Shown one piece after another: positions 24,645-33,909 of a stretch of DNA of 55,987 nucleotides. Origin of the DNA: an uncultured Phycisphaerales bacterium (GTDB lineage Bacteria > Planctomycetota > Phycisphaerae > Sedimentisphaerales > Anaerobacaceae); assembly GCA_937927975.1 (NCBI GenBank), contig CALEZT010000226.1:1-55987 (forward strand), written 5' to 3'. Under the pieces are notes generated by a model. It was given only the letters and a program-made list of their open reading frames with translations. It did no database searches and was not told the DNA's origin. A program made the position numbers and the translations under genes. Numbering within the stretch: the stretch's first letter is position 1; each line of letters starts with the position of its first letter.

Positions 24645-25538
24645 GTGAATGATGAAACCTTGCAGTCGTTCTGGGATGTTCTGGAGCGTACCGAAGGGGA
24701 GATTCCATGGTCCGCTCTGGGGGCCTTTGCCGATGCGTTGGTGGACGAACCGAGACTGATCGACCAATTGCTCAATGCGTATGACGAAGCCCGCGAAATC
24801 GTCCAGGAGAGGACGTGCTACGTCCATCTCTACGTGCCGGCCATTTTCGCCTTGGCTGCGCCCAGGCTGGAGGACTCGCGACGCCAGGAGATCGGCGAAT
24901 CCCTGATCGCCCGTCTGGTCGAGGCGGGGGAGCAGGACGACCTTTTGATGACGGAGATCCTGGTGGCCGCCTGTGGAGCGATGGGTCCGATAATCTTGCC
25001 TCTGGTCTTTGGCGTGGTGATCGAAGAGACCGCCTCGTCCATCGCCTGGGACCAACTCTGGGGGCTCACGAAACTGGCGGTCGATTCGGACCCGGCCCTG
25101 CGGGACACCGTCGTCGCGGCGTGTGTTTCCCTGCTCGAACGGATCGATTCCGATGAGATCGAATGCGAACGGGGCGTGGAAGCGGCTCGAACGCTGGCTT
25201 CGCTCGGGCAGGCTGAACATGTCGATCTGCTGAGGCGCTTGGAGCTCCAATCGCGTTGGACGCTTGCGTACGCCGACTATAGCGGCGCTCGCCGGGCCCT
25301 GGAGGAGCATCGGGACAGTCCCTTGCCGCAGGAGCTTTGGGAATTGCCCGTGCGGACCTGGTTTTCGCCTCGCTGGCAGCGGACCCGCGACTGGCTGATC
25401 ATGCGGGACTGCGGCACGCGGAACTGGGAGGCCCTGCAGGCCACCTACGCCACCGAGCCGTTCGCGTCCCGAATCCCCATCGTCGAGCAGCCGCCCAGGG
25501 GCGCCCGCAGAGAAGCCCGCTGCGCGGCGATTCGATAG
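24645..25538 (+). CDS. Hypothetical helical repeat protein
   Basis: 297 aa, starting at GTG 24645 with TAGGAG 8 nt upstream; an ATG at 24585 lies closer to the predicted transcription start and has poor support. It is predicted largely alpha-helical, acidic, with HEAT-like units (LYVPAIFALAAPRLED, VVAACVSLLERIDS, ARTLASLGQAEHVDLL). No signal peptide and no catalytic motif. The C-terminal segment is Trp/Arg-rich (WFSPRWQRTRDW). Similar proteins are annotated only as hypothetical; no function is assigned. The gene has its own promoter. Confidence 0.8.
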   Translation: MNDETLQSFWDVLERTEGEIPWSALGAFADALVDEPRLIDQLLNAYDEAREIVQERTCYVHLYVPAIFALAAPRLEDSRRQEIGESLIARLVEAGEQDDLLMTEILVAACGAMGPIILPLVFGVVIEETASSIAWDQLWGLTKLAVDSDPALRDTVVAACVSLLERIDSDEIECERGVEAARTLASLGQAEHVDLLRRLELQSRWTLAYADYSGARRALEEHRDSPLPQELWELPVRTWFSPRWQRTRDWLIMRDCGTRNWEALQATYATEPFASRIPIVEQPPRGARREARCAAIR

Positions 25539-25602
25539 CTGCTTTCAACTTCAACCTTGGCAACGATTCAAAGTGTAGGACGGGGGCGCAGGAGAACGAC
25601 AA

Positions 25603-27723
25603 GTGGGCGGATTGTGTCGCATTCGATTCGTGTTCGTCTTGGCCTTGTCTCTGTGTGTTCCGGTTCTCGCTGGGGATGGGAGCTATGTCCTTCGCGGCAA
25701 TGAGCGGACGCTGGAGGCGGTGCTGAAGGCGTATTCGGAGATTCCGCCGGTCCAATATTGTCCGCCTGTGGAGCGGTGGGAGAGGCTGCCCAAGACAAGG
25801 CAACTGCTGATTGAAGGCGGTGTTCTTCGCGTGGTCATGCTGGGCGACAGTATCGTCAACGACACGAGCCGGTCGGGGTGGGACTATGTGGTCACGCGGC
25901 GGCACCCGCGTTGCACCATCGAGAAGGTCACGTCGGTGCGCGGGTCCACCGGGTGCTCGTGGTATAAGGAAGCGGGGCGCGTGCAGAAGTTCGTGCTCGA
26001 TCACAAGCCGGACCTGGTCATCATCGGCGGCATCAGCCAGGGGGGCGACATCGATTCGATTCGCGAGGTGATTCGACAGATCCGCGGATCTGCTCAGCCC
26101 GATATCCTCCTGATGACCGGGGCGTTTGGGACTGTCGATCCGCGCGAGGCGGGCTTCCTCGATGGGGATGGTGTGCGTGGCACGCCCTACAATCGGAGCC
26201 TGGTGAAGCTCGCGGATGAGGTCGGGGCTGCCTTTCTCGATCTGGAGACTGCCTGGGGTGCATATGTGCGGGAGTCGGGCCGGGAATTGGCTTCGTTCAA
26301 ACGGGATGCCGTCCACGCCAACGAGCAGGGCGAGCAGATCCTGGGGCACATCCTGGCCAACTTTCTCTCTTATCCGCCCCGGCCGGGGCAGTCGCCTGCC
26401 GACCAGGAGACCGATCCGCTCGTGTGGGACAAGCTCGACCGCTTCCAGGACTGGAAGTTCGGGTTCATGATGCACTGGGGGATTTATGCCCAGTGGGGGT
26501 GCATCGAGTCGTGGCCGCTGGTCGAGGCGGACAAATGGGCCCGGCCGGACGACCTGCCCGCTTGGACCGAGCGGGGCAGGGACTTCCCGCGGTTCTTCCA
26601 TGATTATGTGGCCCTGAACAGGACCTTCAATCCGCAGAAGTTCGATCCGGCCCGATGGGTCGCTGCGGCTCAAGGGGCCGGCATGAAGTACGTCGTTTTC
26701 ACGACCAAGCACCACGACGGCTTTTGCCTGTTCGACACGAAGCAGACCGACTACCGGACGACGCATCCCTCGTGCCCGTTCCACACGAGTCCCAGGTCCG
26801 ACGTGGTGAAAGAGGTCTTCAACGCCTTCCGGGCCCGGGGCTTCGGCATCGGCGCCTACTATTCGAAATCCGACTGGAACCATCCGGGATACTGGGCTCC
26901 CGAGTGGCCGCACCCCGATCGCAACGTCAACTACGACATCACGAAACACCCCGAGAAGTGGGCGACGTTCGTCAGTTTCACGCACAACGTCGTCAATGAG
27001 CTGATGACCGGCTACGGCCCGGTGGACATCCTCTGGCTCGACGGCGGCCAGGTCCGCCCGCCCGAGCAGGACATCAGTATGCCGAAGTTGGCCGCGACGG
27101 CGCGCAGTCATCAGCCGGGCCTGATCGTTGTGGATCGCACGGTCGGAGGCCGGTACGAGAACTACCTGACGCCCGAGCAGGAGGTCCCCGAGAAGGCTTT
27201 GCCCTACATCTGGGAAACCTGCATGACCATGGCCGACCAGTGGTCGTACAAGCCGAACGACAACTACAAATCGACGCGGGACCTGATTCACCTGCTGGTC
27301 AACATCGTCGCCAAAGGCGGCAACTTCTTGCTGAACGTCGGCCCCGATCCCGACGGGCAACTGCCCCAGCCGGCCCTGGAGCGGATGGAGCAGATCGGCC
27401 GGTGGATGCAGGTCAACGGCGAAGCGATCTGTGGCACGAGGCCGGCGCCGCCGTACAAGGTTGGCCAGGTCTGTCTGACGAGAAAAGGCGAGAGACTCTA
27501 TGCGATCTGTCTGGCCGAACAGGGTCAAGCGTCGCTCTCCGCACAGATCCAGGTCGGCCCGATCAAATCGGCCAAGTCCGTCCGACTGCTCGGATCGTCG
27601 GCCGCGGTGTCGTGGAAGGTCGGAGCGAAAGGGCTGTCGATCGATGTGCCGGAAAGCGTGCGTCAATCACCGCCGTGCGAGCACGCCTGGGTCTTCGAGA
27701 TCGACGGCGGCCATATCGAATAG
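25603..27723 (+). CDS. Secreted SGNH esterase - GH29 alpha-L-fucosidase fusion
   Basis: 706 aa, GTG start at 25603 with GGAGAA upstream. Signal peptide FVFVLALSLCVPVLA. Residues about 70-255 form an SGNH/GDSL hydrolase: GDSIVND (81-87, Ser83), an IIGGISQGGD block, and D235-x-x-H238 in RDAVHANEQG. Residues about 265-706 form a GH29 fucosidase: FGFMMHWGIYAQWG, FTTKHHDGF, and the nucleophile D480 in ILWLDGG. The two domains would deacylate and defucosylate the same glycan. GH29 nucleophile and SGNH triad are both intact, so both halves are likely active. The general acid of GH29 is not assigned. Confidence 0.93.
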   Translation: MGGLCRIRFVFVLALSLCVPVLAGDGSYVLRGNERTLEAVLKAYSEIPPVQYCPPVERWERLPKTRQLLIEGGVLRVVMLGDSIVNDTSRSGWDYVVTRRHPRCTIEKVTSVRGSTGCSWYKEAGRVQKFVLDHKPDLVIIGGISQGGDIDSIREVIRQIRGSAQPDILLMTGAFGTVDPREAGFLDGDGVRGTPYNRSLVKLADEVGAAFLDLETAWGAYVRESGRELASFKRDAVHANEQGEQILGHILANFLSYPPRPGQSPADQETDPLVWDKLDRFQDWKFGFMMHWGIYAQWGCIESWPLVEADKWARPDDLPAWTERGRDFPRFFHDYVALNRTFNPQKFDPARWVAAAQGAGMKYVVFTTKHHDGFCLFDTKQTDYRTTHPSCPFHTSPRSDVVKEVFNAFRARGFGIGAYYSKSDWNHPGYWAPEWPHPDRNVNYDITKHPEKWATFVSFTHNVVNELMTGYGPVDILWLDGGQVRPPEQDISMPKLAATARSHQPGLIVVDRTVGGRYENYLTPEQEVPEKALPYIWETCMTMADQWSYKPNDNYKSTRDLIHLLVNIVAKGGNFLLNVGPDPDGQLPQPALERMEQIGRWMQVNGEAICGTRPAPPYKVGQVCLTRKGERLYAICLAEQGQASLSAQIQVGPIKSAKSVRLLGSSAAVSWKVGAKGLSIDVPESVRQSPPCEHAWVFEIDGGHIE

Positions 27724-28273
27724 CGTCGTCACCGAGAGATCGCCACGGCCTGTATGATCAGAGACGGGCGGCCTTTCTGTTCGACGTTTCGCGTTCATGC
27801 CAGGGGCTCTGCCCCTGAAACCCCGGCATTCTTCGCGTTGAGCCAGCAGCATGATGGCCTCGGAAGCCCGTTATGCTGACGTCTGTTCAGCAAAGGTCCC
27901 GATGCGTCTTCCCGCCGCCGGGCCCCTGCGTCATGATGTATGTGACTGAGCAAGTCCGCGGAAGTCCTTGGACAGTCTGACATGTATCGATAGCATCAAG
28001 ATCCTAAACTCGAAGCACGGAATTCGAGATCCGAAACAGGCTCTCGTCCGGCGTCAGCGTCTTGATCATTCGTGCTTTGAGTTTTGGATTTGTTTCGGAT
28101 TTCGAATTTCGTGCTTCGAGCTTCGATTTGGGCGGTTCCTCTGTCAACATGTTCCGGGCACACTCACGCACACTCCTCTTGCATTCGCTTCGATTCGTCG
28201 GTATCTCAATGCGATTGTGTCGGGCATGGGCTCTGTGAATGGGATGCAGTCTTCTCTTGGGAGATGTTCTACG
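27724..28273. other. 550-bp gene-free stretch with palindromic repeat copy C
   Basis: 28009-28038 and 28091-28120 form 30-bp arms matching at 28 positions (CTCGAAGCACGGAATTCGAG... and its inverse), with related partial units between. 27802-27823 holds a small palindrome CAGGGGCTCTGCCCCTG. No credible gene or strong promoter is seen in the rest. Confidence 0.75.
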
Positions 28274-29431
28274 ATGAGAATCGGGATTGTGGGCGCCGGG
28301 CACGCCGGGGTCGAGGCGGCCAGGCACGTCAGCGAAAACGGCGGCGAAGTCGTTCTCTATTCGGACGAGTCGTGTCTTCCCTACATCCGGCCCAAGGTCG
28401 TGCTGCTGGCGTTCGGGCGGGCGGACCTCGACGCCATCGCGCTGCGGCCCCGATCCTGGTACGACGAGCACAAAATCGATCTGCGACTGGATTGCCCCGT
28501 CTCGCAGATCGATGCCCACGCCAAGACGGTGACCGCCCAGGGCCGCGAAGAGAGGTTCGACGCCCTGATTCTCACGTCGGGGGCCGGGCCTATCCTGCTT
28601 CCCTTCGTCATCCGGTTTCCCGACGACGTCATTCCGATCTGGAGGGCCCGGGACAGCCTGGCCATTCAGAGACGCCTGGACACGGTCCGGCACCTGACCA
28701 TCCTCGGCGGCGGCATCAGCGGGCTGGAGGCCGCGGTGTACGGCCGGGAGCAGGGGCTCGACGTGACGATTGTGGAGAAGGCTGATCACCTGATGACGCA
28801 GCAGTTCGGCCCGACCGCTGCGAGCGTGCTGGCCCGTCGCCTGGAGACTCTGGGCGTCCACGTGAAGGTGGGCCGGTTCGTGAGCGACGTCGCGAAGACC
28901 GACGGCCGATTGAAACTGCGGCTTGACGATGGCGATCTGGTCCACAGCGATTTGGTTCTGACCACGGTTGGGGCCGTTCGGAGCCTGAGCATGTTCTCCC
29001 GTGCCGGCTTGAAGACCGATCGCGGCGTTCTCGTGGACGAGTTCCAGCAGACTTCGGAACCGGGCGTCTTCGCCTGCGGCGACCTCGCAGAGCGGACGAA
29101 CGTCCGCACGGGCAGCGTGCTCCTGGCTGCCGAACAGGGCAAGGGGGCGGCCGCCAACGCCCTGGCGACTCTGGCGGGTCGCCCCATGGAGCGGGTCGCC
29201 GACCGCAAAGTGCCCCTGTCTTTCAAGCATGCCAGCATCGAGTTTCACGCGATCGGGACCCCCAGGGGGCAAGGTATGGCGGAGAAGCTCCTGCTCGATG
29301 GTGGGGAATCGGCCTATCGCTCGGTGGTCTTGGAAGGGGACGTCCTTCGCGGCGTTCAAATGATCGGCAGCCGGGAGGGATTTCGCCAGTTGGCCGACGC
29401 CCTCGGCTGGTCCTATCAAGGCCAGACATGA
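28274..29431 (+). CDS. NAD(P)/FAD-dependent oxidoreductase (rubredoxin/nitrite reductase FAD-domain type)
   Basis: 385 aa. N-terminal FAD-binding IGIVGAGHAGVEAA, central NAD(P)-binding LTILGGGISGLEAA, and FAD-closing GVFACGDLAE are in the order of the pyridine nucleotide-disulphide oxidoreductase superfamily without redox-active CxxC. It resembles rubredoxin reductase, NirB-type or NADH oxidase FAD subunits. Start 28274 follows GGGAGA; frames opening further upstream run through the repeat. Neighbouring genes do not reveal its electron acceptor. Confidence 0.9.
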   Translation: MRIGIVGAGHAGVEAARHVSENGGEVVLYSDESCLPYIRPKVVLLAFGRADLDAIALRPRSWYDEHKIDLRLDCPVSQIDAHAKTVTAQGREERFDALILTSGAGPILLPFVIRFPDDVIPIWRARDSLAIQRRLDTVRHLTILGGGISGLEAAVYGREQGLDVTIVEKADHLMTQQFGPTAASVLARRLETLGVHVKVGRFVSDVAKTDGRLKLRLDDGDLVHSDLVLTTVGAVRSLSMFSRAGLKTDRGVLVDEFQQTSEPGVFACGDLAERTNVRTGSVLLAAEQGKGAAANALATLAGRPMERVADRKVPLSFKHASIEFHAIGTPRGQGMAEKLLLDGGESAYRSVVLEGDVLRGVQMIGSREGFRQLADALGWSYQGQT

Positions 29432-29487
29432 CGGGCCGCACGCACTGATGCACGTCGATCCACGCGAGAAGATTGCGATTTGCCCTG

Positions 29488-30411
29488 CTACTTGACCGCC
29501 TGGGGATGGTCTTCGGACACGTCCGCGAGATCGGCGGCCTTGGCGTTGGATTCGACCTGCTCGATGTGCTTGCAGCCTGGGATCACGCACGAGACCGCCG
29601 GGTTGCGCAGGCACCAGGCGAGAGCCCAGTGGGCCAGAGGCACCCCCTGGGGCACCTTCTTGCGGATCTCCTCGACCTGCTCGATCATGGTCCGGCGCTC
29701 CTGCTCGCTCTGCCATACCGCTCGCACATCACCCGGCGCGAACTGGGCGTCCTTCGTGTACTTGCCGCTCAGGAATCCGCTGGCCAGCGGCACACGCGCG
29801 AGCACGCCGAGATTCTGCTGGAGACACAAGGGAAGGACTTGTGCCTCGGCCTGTCGCTCGATGCGGTTGTAGACCACCTGGACCGCCTCGGCCCCGACGG
29901 TTGGCGCCTGTTGCACCTGGACGAGGCTGGTGTTCTTCTTGCTCACCGAGACGCCCAGGTGGCGGACGGCCCCTGTGTCGACCAGTTGCCGGAGTCTTTC
30001 CCACAGGCCCGGCGTCTGGAACATCGCGTCGGCGCCGCTGTGGAATTGGTAGAGGTCCACGTAATCCGTCTGGAGGGCCTTGAGCGACTGCTCGAGTTGT
30101 TCGACGACCTGCGAGAGTTCGTACACGTCGTCCCGCTGAAAAGGTCCGTTGAAGCGGTGTCCGAACTTCGTCGCGACGATCCACTTCTCCCGCCGGCCTT
30201 TGATGGCCCGACCGATGAGCCGCTCGGACTCGTGGTCGCCGTAACATTCTGCGGTGTCGATCAGGTTGATGCCGAGGTCTGCAGCTCGCCCGAGCATCGC
30301 ATCGACTTCGCGTTGCTCGAACGTCTTGCCCCATTCGCCGCCGAGCTGCCAGGTGCCCACGCCGATGACGGACACACGCAGGTTCGTTTTGCCCAATCGC
30401 CTGTACTTCAT
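29488..30411 (-). CDS. Aldo/keto reductase
   Basis: 307 aa, the standard AKR length. The catalytic tetrad is complete: D52 and Y57 (IDTAECYG), K82 (ATKFG) and H124 (QFHSG). The N-terminus RRLGKTNLRVSVIGVGTWQLGG is family-typical (first part RRLGKTNLRVS). TGGAGA precedes the ATG. It is cytoplasmic, convergent with the FAD oxidoreductase and divergent from the 30560 gene. NADPH-dependent carbonyl reduction is expected; substrate unknown. Confidence 0.95.
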   Translation of the reverse strand: MKYRRLGKTNLRVSVIGVGTWQLGGEWGKTFEQREVDAMLGRAADLGINLIDTAECYGDHESERLIGRAIKGRREKWIVATKFGHRFNGPFQRDDVYELSQVVEQLEQSLKALQTDYVDLYQFHSGADAMFQTPGLWERLRQLVDTGAVRHLGVSVSKKNTSLVQVQQAPTVGAEAVQVVYNRIERQAEAQVLPLCLQQNLGVLARVPLASGFLSGKYTKDAQFAPGDVRAVWQSEQERRTMIEQVEEIRKKVPQGVPLAHWALAWCLRNPAVSCVIPGCKHIEQVESNAKAADLADVSEDHPQAVK

Positions 30412-30559
30412 GTGTCGTTTCTCCAGTTACAGTTGTCCCGCGTAGTTCAACCGCCCGCGTCCCGTCTGTCAATGGAGGATTTCACTGGTGATGCGATGCT
30501 TCACCGAGTACCTTCTCATCCGGCAACCAGAATCAATTCCATCGAGGAGATCGGGCTCT

Positions 30560-33061
30560 ATGACGATTGCATCCTGGCTTTGTGTGCTGATGGCCGCCGT
30601 ACAGCAACCCCCGCTCGGCTTGAGCAGTCGCGCCGGCATGCTGCTCAAGGACGGCGTCTCCTATCGCGGGATCGGCGTCAACTACTTCGATGCGTTCGCC
30701 CGCACGCTCAGGGAGCCCAACGACGCGTCGTACGAGGAGGGCTTCCGCATCCTCGCCCAGCACGGGATTCCTTTCGCCCGTTTCATGTGCACGGGGTATT
30801 GGCCCGCCGAGATGAAGCTGTACCGACAGGACAAGGCCAGATACTTCAAGCTGCTCGACGGCGTGGTCCGCTCGGCCGAGAAACACCGCGTTGGCTTGAT
30901 TCCGAGCCTGTTCTGGTACATGCCGATGGTTCCTGACCTGGTGGGCGAACCCTGCGACCAGTGGGGCAATCCCGAGAGCAAGACGCACGAGTTCATGCGG
31001 ACCTACGTGCGGGAGGTCGTCACGCGATACCGGAATTCGCCTGCGATCTGGGGTTGGGAGTTCGGCAACGAATACAATCTCGACGCCGACCTGCCCAACG
31101 CCAAGGACCATCTGCCGCCCATCGTGGCGAATCTCGGCACGGCGCAGTCGCGAAGCGATCGCGACATCCTCACGCACGAGATGATCCGCACCGCCTTCCG
31201 TGAATTCGCCAAGGCAGTCCACACGTACGACCGCACGCGAATCGTCTGCACCGGCAATTCGATCCCGCGTCCCTCCGCCTGGCGCCAGATGCACGAGGGG
31301 ACCTGGGCGAAAGACTCGCCCGGGCAATTCGCCGAGATGCTGGCGGGGGACAATCCCGACCCGGTTGACACGATCAGCGTGCACATCTACGCGGATTCGG
31401 TGGATCGATTCGCCGAAGCGGTCGAGGCGGCCAGGCGAATCGGCAAGCCTCTGCTCGTCGGCGAGTTCGGCGAGCCCGGCGACGGGCCGCAGACGAAGGA
31501 ACGGTTCGAGTCCCTGCTGCGGCGCATCGAAGATCTCGATGTCCCGCTGGCGGCGCTGTGGGTGTTCGACTACGCCGGTCAGAAGGAATGGAGCGTGCGC
31601 GCCGACAACCCGCGGGGGTATCAATTGCAGGCCATCGCCGAAGCGAACCGTCGCATTCGACGTGCATGTGAGATCCCCGCTGAGACGCTGCGGGACAAGA
31701 TTCGCGGCGGGCTGCTCGGCCAGATTCTGGGCAACCTCAACGGCCTGCCCCACGAATTCAAATACATCGCCGAGCCGGGGGATGTCACGGGGTACGTCCC
31801 GGGCCTGCCCGAGGGGGCGTGGACCGACGACGATACGGATTTCGAATGGGTCTATATCAAAGTGATGGAGGATGATAATTGTCTGCTCCTGCCGCCCGAA
31901 CGGATCGCCCGGCTCTGGCGCGAGCGGATCAACAAGCGGATCTGGTGCGCGAACCAGTACGCCAGGCAGTTGATGGACCTGGGGATCGAGCCGCCGCTGA
32001 CGGGTTCGAGCGTCCTGAACCCCTGGGCCGATTTCAACATCTCCGGCCAGTTTCTCTGCGAGACCTTCGGCCTGATCGCCCCGGCGATGCCGCAGGCCGC
32101 AGCCCGGATCGGCCTGAACTACACCCGCGTCGCCATCGACGGCGAACCCGCCCAGACCACGCAGTTCTTCACGAGCATGATCGCCATGGCGTTCGTCGAG
32201 GACGACATCGATGCGCTGTTGGACCACGGTCTGGCGGCTATCGACGCAAGTAGCGACATCGCCCGGATCGTCGCAGAGGTGCGGGTCTGGCACAAGCGGC
32301 ATCCGGACGACTGGCGGGCGACGCGGAAGCTCCTGAAAGAGAAGTACAGTCGGCACAACGGCCAAATGCGGGATCGCAACGGCTACGAGCTCAACACGGG
32401 CTCGATCATCGCGGCCCTCCTCTACGGTCAGGGCGATTTCGTCAAGACGCTGACCACGGCGTTCAACTTCGGCTGGGATGCCGACTGCAACGCCGCCACC
32501 GCCGGTACGATCGTCGGCGTGATGAAAGGCTACCGCTGGATGCTCGCCCAAGGCTGGCAGATCACGGACCGCTACAAGAACACGACACGCGAGAATATGC
32601 CCGCCGACGAGACGATCACCAGCTTTGCCGATCGGCTGATCGACCTGGCGGAGAGAGTCATCATCGAGCAGGGCGGCCAAAGACTGGCAAAGGACGGCCG
32701 GGTCGTCTATGTGATCAAGGCGCACGGGCCGCGATGTGTCGAACGCCTGGAGAGTCCCGACAGCCAGACAGCGATCTTGAGAGACAAGCTCAAAGACGAG
32801 ATCCTGCGCGGCGTCACCCAGCCGGCTTCCAAGCAGGAACAGGCCCGCGCCGCCTACTATGCGATCTGTCTGGACCTCGCGACCTCCATTCGGCAGGAGC
32901 ATCCGAACCAGTGGTCGGATGCCCTGGCGGCCCTGAGCGGTCACGAGAACGTGATGCAGGCGATCTTTCACCACTCGCCGACGCCGCGGGGCGAGACGCT
33001 CCGCGAGGAAGCCCTCGCCGCCGGCCTCCAGAAGCCTGCCACCCGAAAGGATCTGTGGTAG
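30560..33061 (+). CDS. GH5-like cellulase domain fused to ADP-ribosylglycohydrolase-family domain
   Basis: 833 aa. Start 30560 has GAGGAG upstream and gives a short hydrophobic leader (ASWLCVLMAAVQ) that may be a signal peptide. Residues about 25-365 form a GH5/mannanase-like barrel: WGWEFGNEYN (acid/base E171) and LLVGEFGEPG (nucleophile E302). Residues about 375-833 match the ADP-ribosylglycohydrolase (ARH/DraG) superfamily: helix RGGLLGQILGNLNG (382-395), metal motif TDDDTD (422-427), and FGWDADCNAATAG with D640 and D642. The T-D-D and D-x-D magnesium ligands are kept, while the usual GD in the first helix is GN and the Thr after D-x-D is Cys. The ARH half may hydrolyse an N- or O-glycosidic bond in a sugar substrate. 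The two halves are in one frame with no sign of sequencing error. Confidence 0.9.
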   Translation: MTIASWLCVLMAAVQQPPLGLSSRAGMLLKDGVSYRGIGVNYFDAFARTLREPNDASYEEGFRILAQHGIPFARFMCTGYWPAEMKLYRQDKARYFKLLDGVVRSAEKHRVGLIPSLFWYMPMVPDLVGEPCDQWGNPESKTHEFMRTYVREVVTRYRNSPAIWGWEFGNEYNLDADLPNAKDHLPPIVANLGTAQSRSDRDILTHEMIRTAFREFAKAVHTYDRTRIVCTGNSIPRPSAWRQMHEGTWAKDSPGQFAEMLAGDNPDPVDTISVHIYADSVDRFAEAVEAARRIGKPLLVGEFGEPGDGPQTKERFESLLRRIEDLDVPLAALWVFDYAGQKEWSVRADNPRGYQLQAIAEANRRIRRACEIPAETLRDKIRGGLLGQILGNLNGLPHEFKYIAEPGDVTGYVPGLPEGAWTDDDTDFEWVYIKVMEDDNCLLLPPERIARLWRERINKRIWCANQYARQLMDLGIEPPLTGSSVLNPWADFNISGQFLCETFGLIAPAMPQAAARIGLNYTRVAIDGEPAQTTQFFTSMIAMAFVEDDIDALLDHGLAAIDASSDIARIVAEVRVWHKRHPDDWRATRKLLKEKYSRHNGQMRDRNGYELNTGSIIAALLYGQGDFVKTLTTAFNFGWDADCNAATAGTIVGVMKGYRWMLAQGWQITDRYKNTTRENMPADETITSFADRLIDLAERVIIEQGGQRLAKDGRVVYVIKAHGPRCVERLESPDSQTAILRDKLKDEILRGVTQPASKQEQARAAYYAICLDLATSIRQEHPNQWSDALAALSGHENVMQAIFHHSPTPRGETLREEALAAGLQKPATRKDLW

Positions 33062-33077
33062 TCGTCGTGCGCGAAGG

Positions 33078-33083
33078 TATAAT
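33078..33083 (+). promoter_or_regulatory. Consensus -10 box upstream of the nucleotidyltransferase gene
   Basis: Perfect TATAAT at 33078-33083, 29 nt before the ATG at 33112. The -35 region (near 33054-33060, GTGGTA) is poor. Confidence 0.5.
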
Positions 33084-33111
33084 AGGGACGTCAACAAACG
33101 CAGGAACTGCC

Positions 33112-33909
33112 ATGAGCATCTATCTTGAGCTGACGAGGAAGTTCAACAGCGGCCGGACTCGCGCGATCCTCGCGGGCGGCCAGGCGGTTGTTCTCCATCG
33201 ATTGGCCATCATGAGCAAGGACGGCGACTGGATACTGCGAGAGGAGTCCGAAAGCACCGAGTACGTGCTTTCCATCCTTGAGGAGTATGGAGCTCGATAT
33301 CGGTTCGGTGCTCCTCTGGACGTGCGATGGCTGGCGGGCGGATGGAGCTCGCATCTGGAGTTTCAGCGGCAAGGAATGCGAGTTCGCACCGATTTCATTA
33401 CGCGGCCACCCCGGCTGGATGAGGATTCGCTCCAGCGAGTATGGCGGGGCGCGGAGGGCCAGGAAGGCCCATTCCTCGGAGCGGTGGAGTTGGCGAACAT
33501 GAAGAAGACCAACCGCGAGAAAGACTATGCGGTCATTGGGGAACTCGCCCGCAAGATGTCGGACGTGGACGATCAGTTGCTCCATTCTCGCAGTGCCCGG
33601 GATCTCATCGGACTGGTGGAGCAATACCCGGATCGCGCGCGGCGACTGGCGGAGAAACGTCCGGTTCTTGCGATGATCGGCCAGGGACGTGAGGCTCTAG
33701 AGGCTGCCTTGGATGCCGAACGCCGGCGGTTGATTCGAACCAATGAGGAGCGGCTGGGCAGGTATCTGGATGCCTCCAAGCCTTGGGCTGCGATGTGGCC
33801 AAGCCTCTCTCGGCAGATGGAGGAACTTACCCTGTCCGAGGCCCATCGGCTGATGGTTGGCCAAGCTGAAGCAAGGCTTCCGTTCCTTGTGCCGGGAGGA
33901 TGGCCATGA
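33112..33909 (+). CDS. Nucleotidyltransferase-fold protein (AbiEii/MNT-like)
   Basis: 265 aa. The signature of the DNA polymerase beta-like nucleotidyltransferase fold is visible: AGGQAVVLH (21-29), D37-G-D39 in SKDGDW, and D94 in RTDFIT, followed by LANMKKTNREKDYAVI (about 127-142), a Lys-rich element seen in relatives of AbiEii-type and DUF6036-like proteins. All three candidate metal Asp residues are present. Cytoplasmic. Its TGA shares four bases (ATGA) with the start of the next small gene, so the two are translationally coupled. A toxin-antitoxin or abortive-infection-type role is possible but not shown. Confidence 0.7.
   Translation: MSIYLELTRKFNSGRTRAILAGGQAVVLHRLAIMSKDGDWILREESESTEYVLSILEEYGARYRFGAPLDVRWLAGGWSSHLEFQRQGMRVRTDFITRPPRLDEDSLQRVWRGAEGQEGPFLGAVELANMKKTNREKDYAVIGELARKMSDVDDQLLHSRSARDLIGLVEQYPDRARRLAEKRPVLAMIGQGREALEAALDAERRRLIRTNEERLGRYLDASKPWAAMWPSLSRQMEELTLSEAHRLMVGQAEARLPFLVPGGWP

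Noticed and set aside
30533..33097. An 854-codon open frame on the minus strand
   Set aside because: Mirror frame of the GH5-ARH fusion gene, with no ribosome-binding site or recognisable domain.
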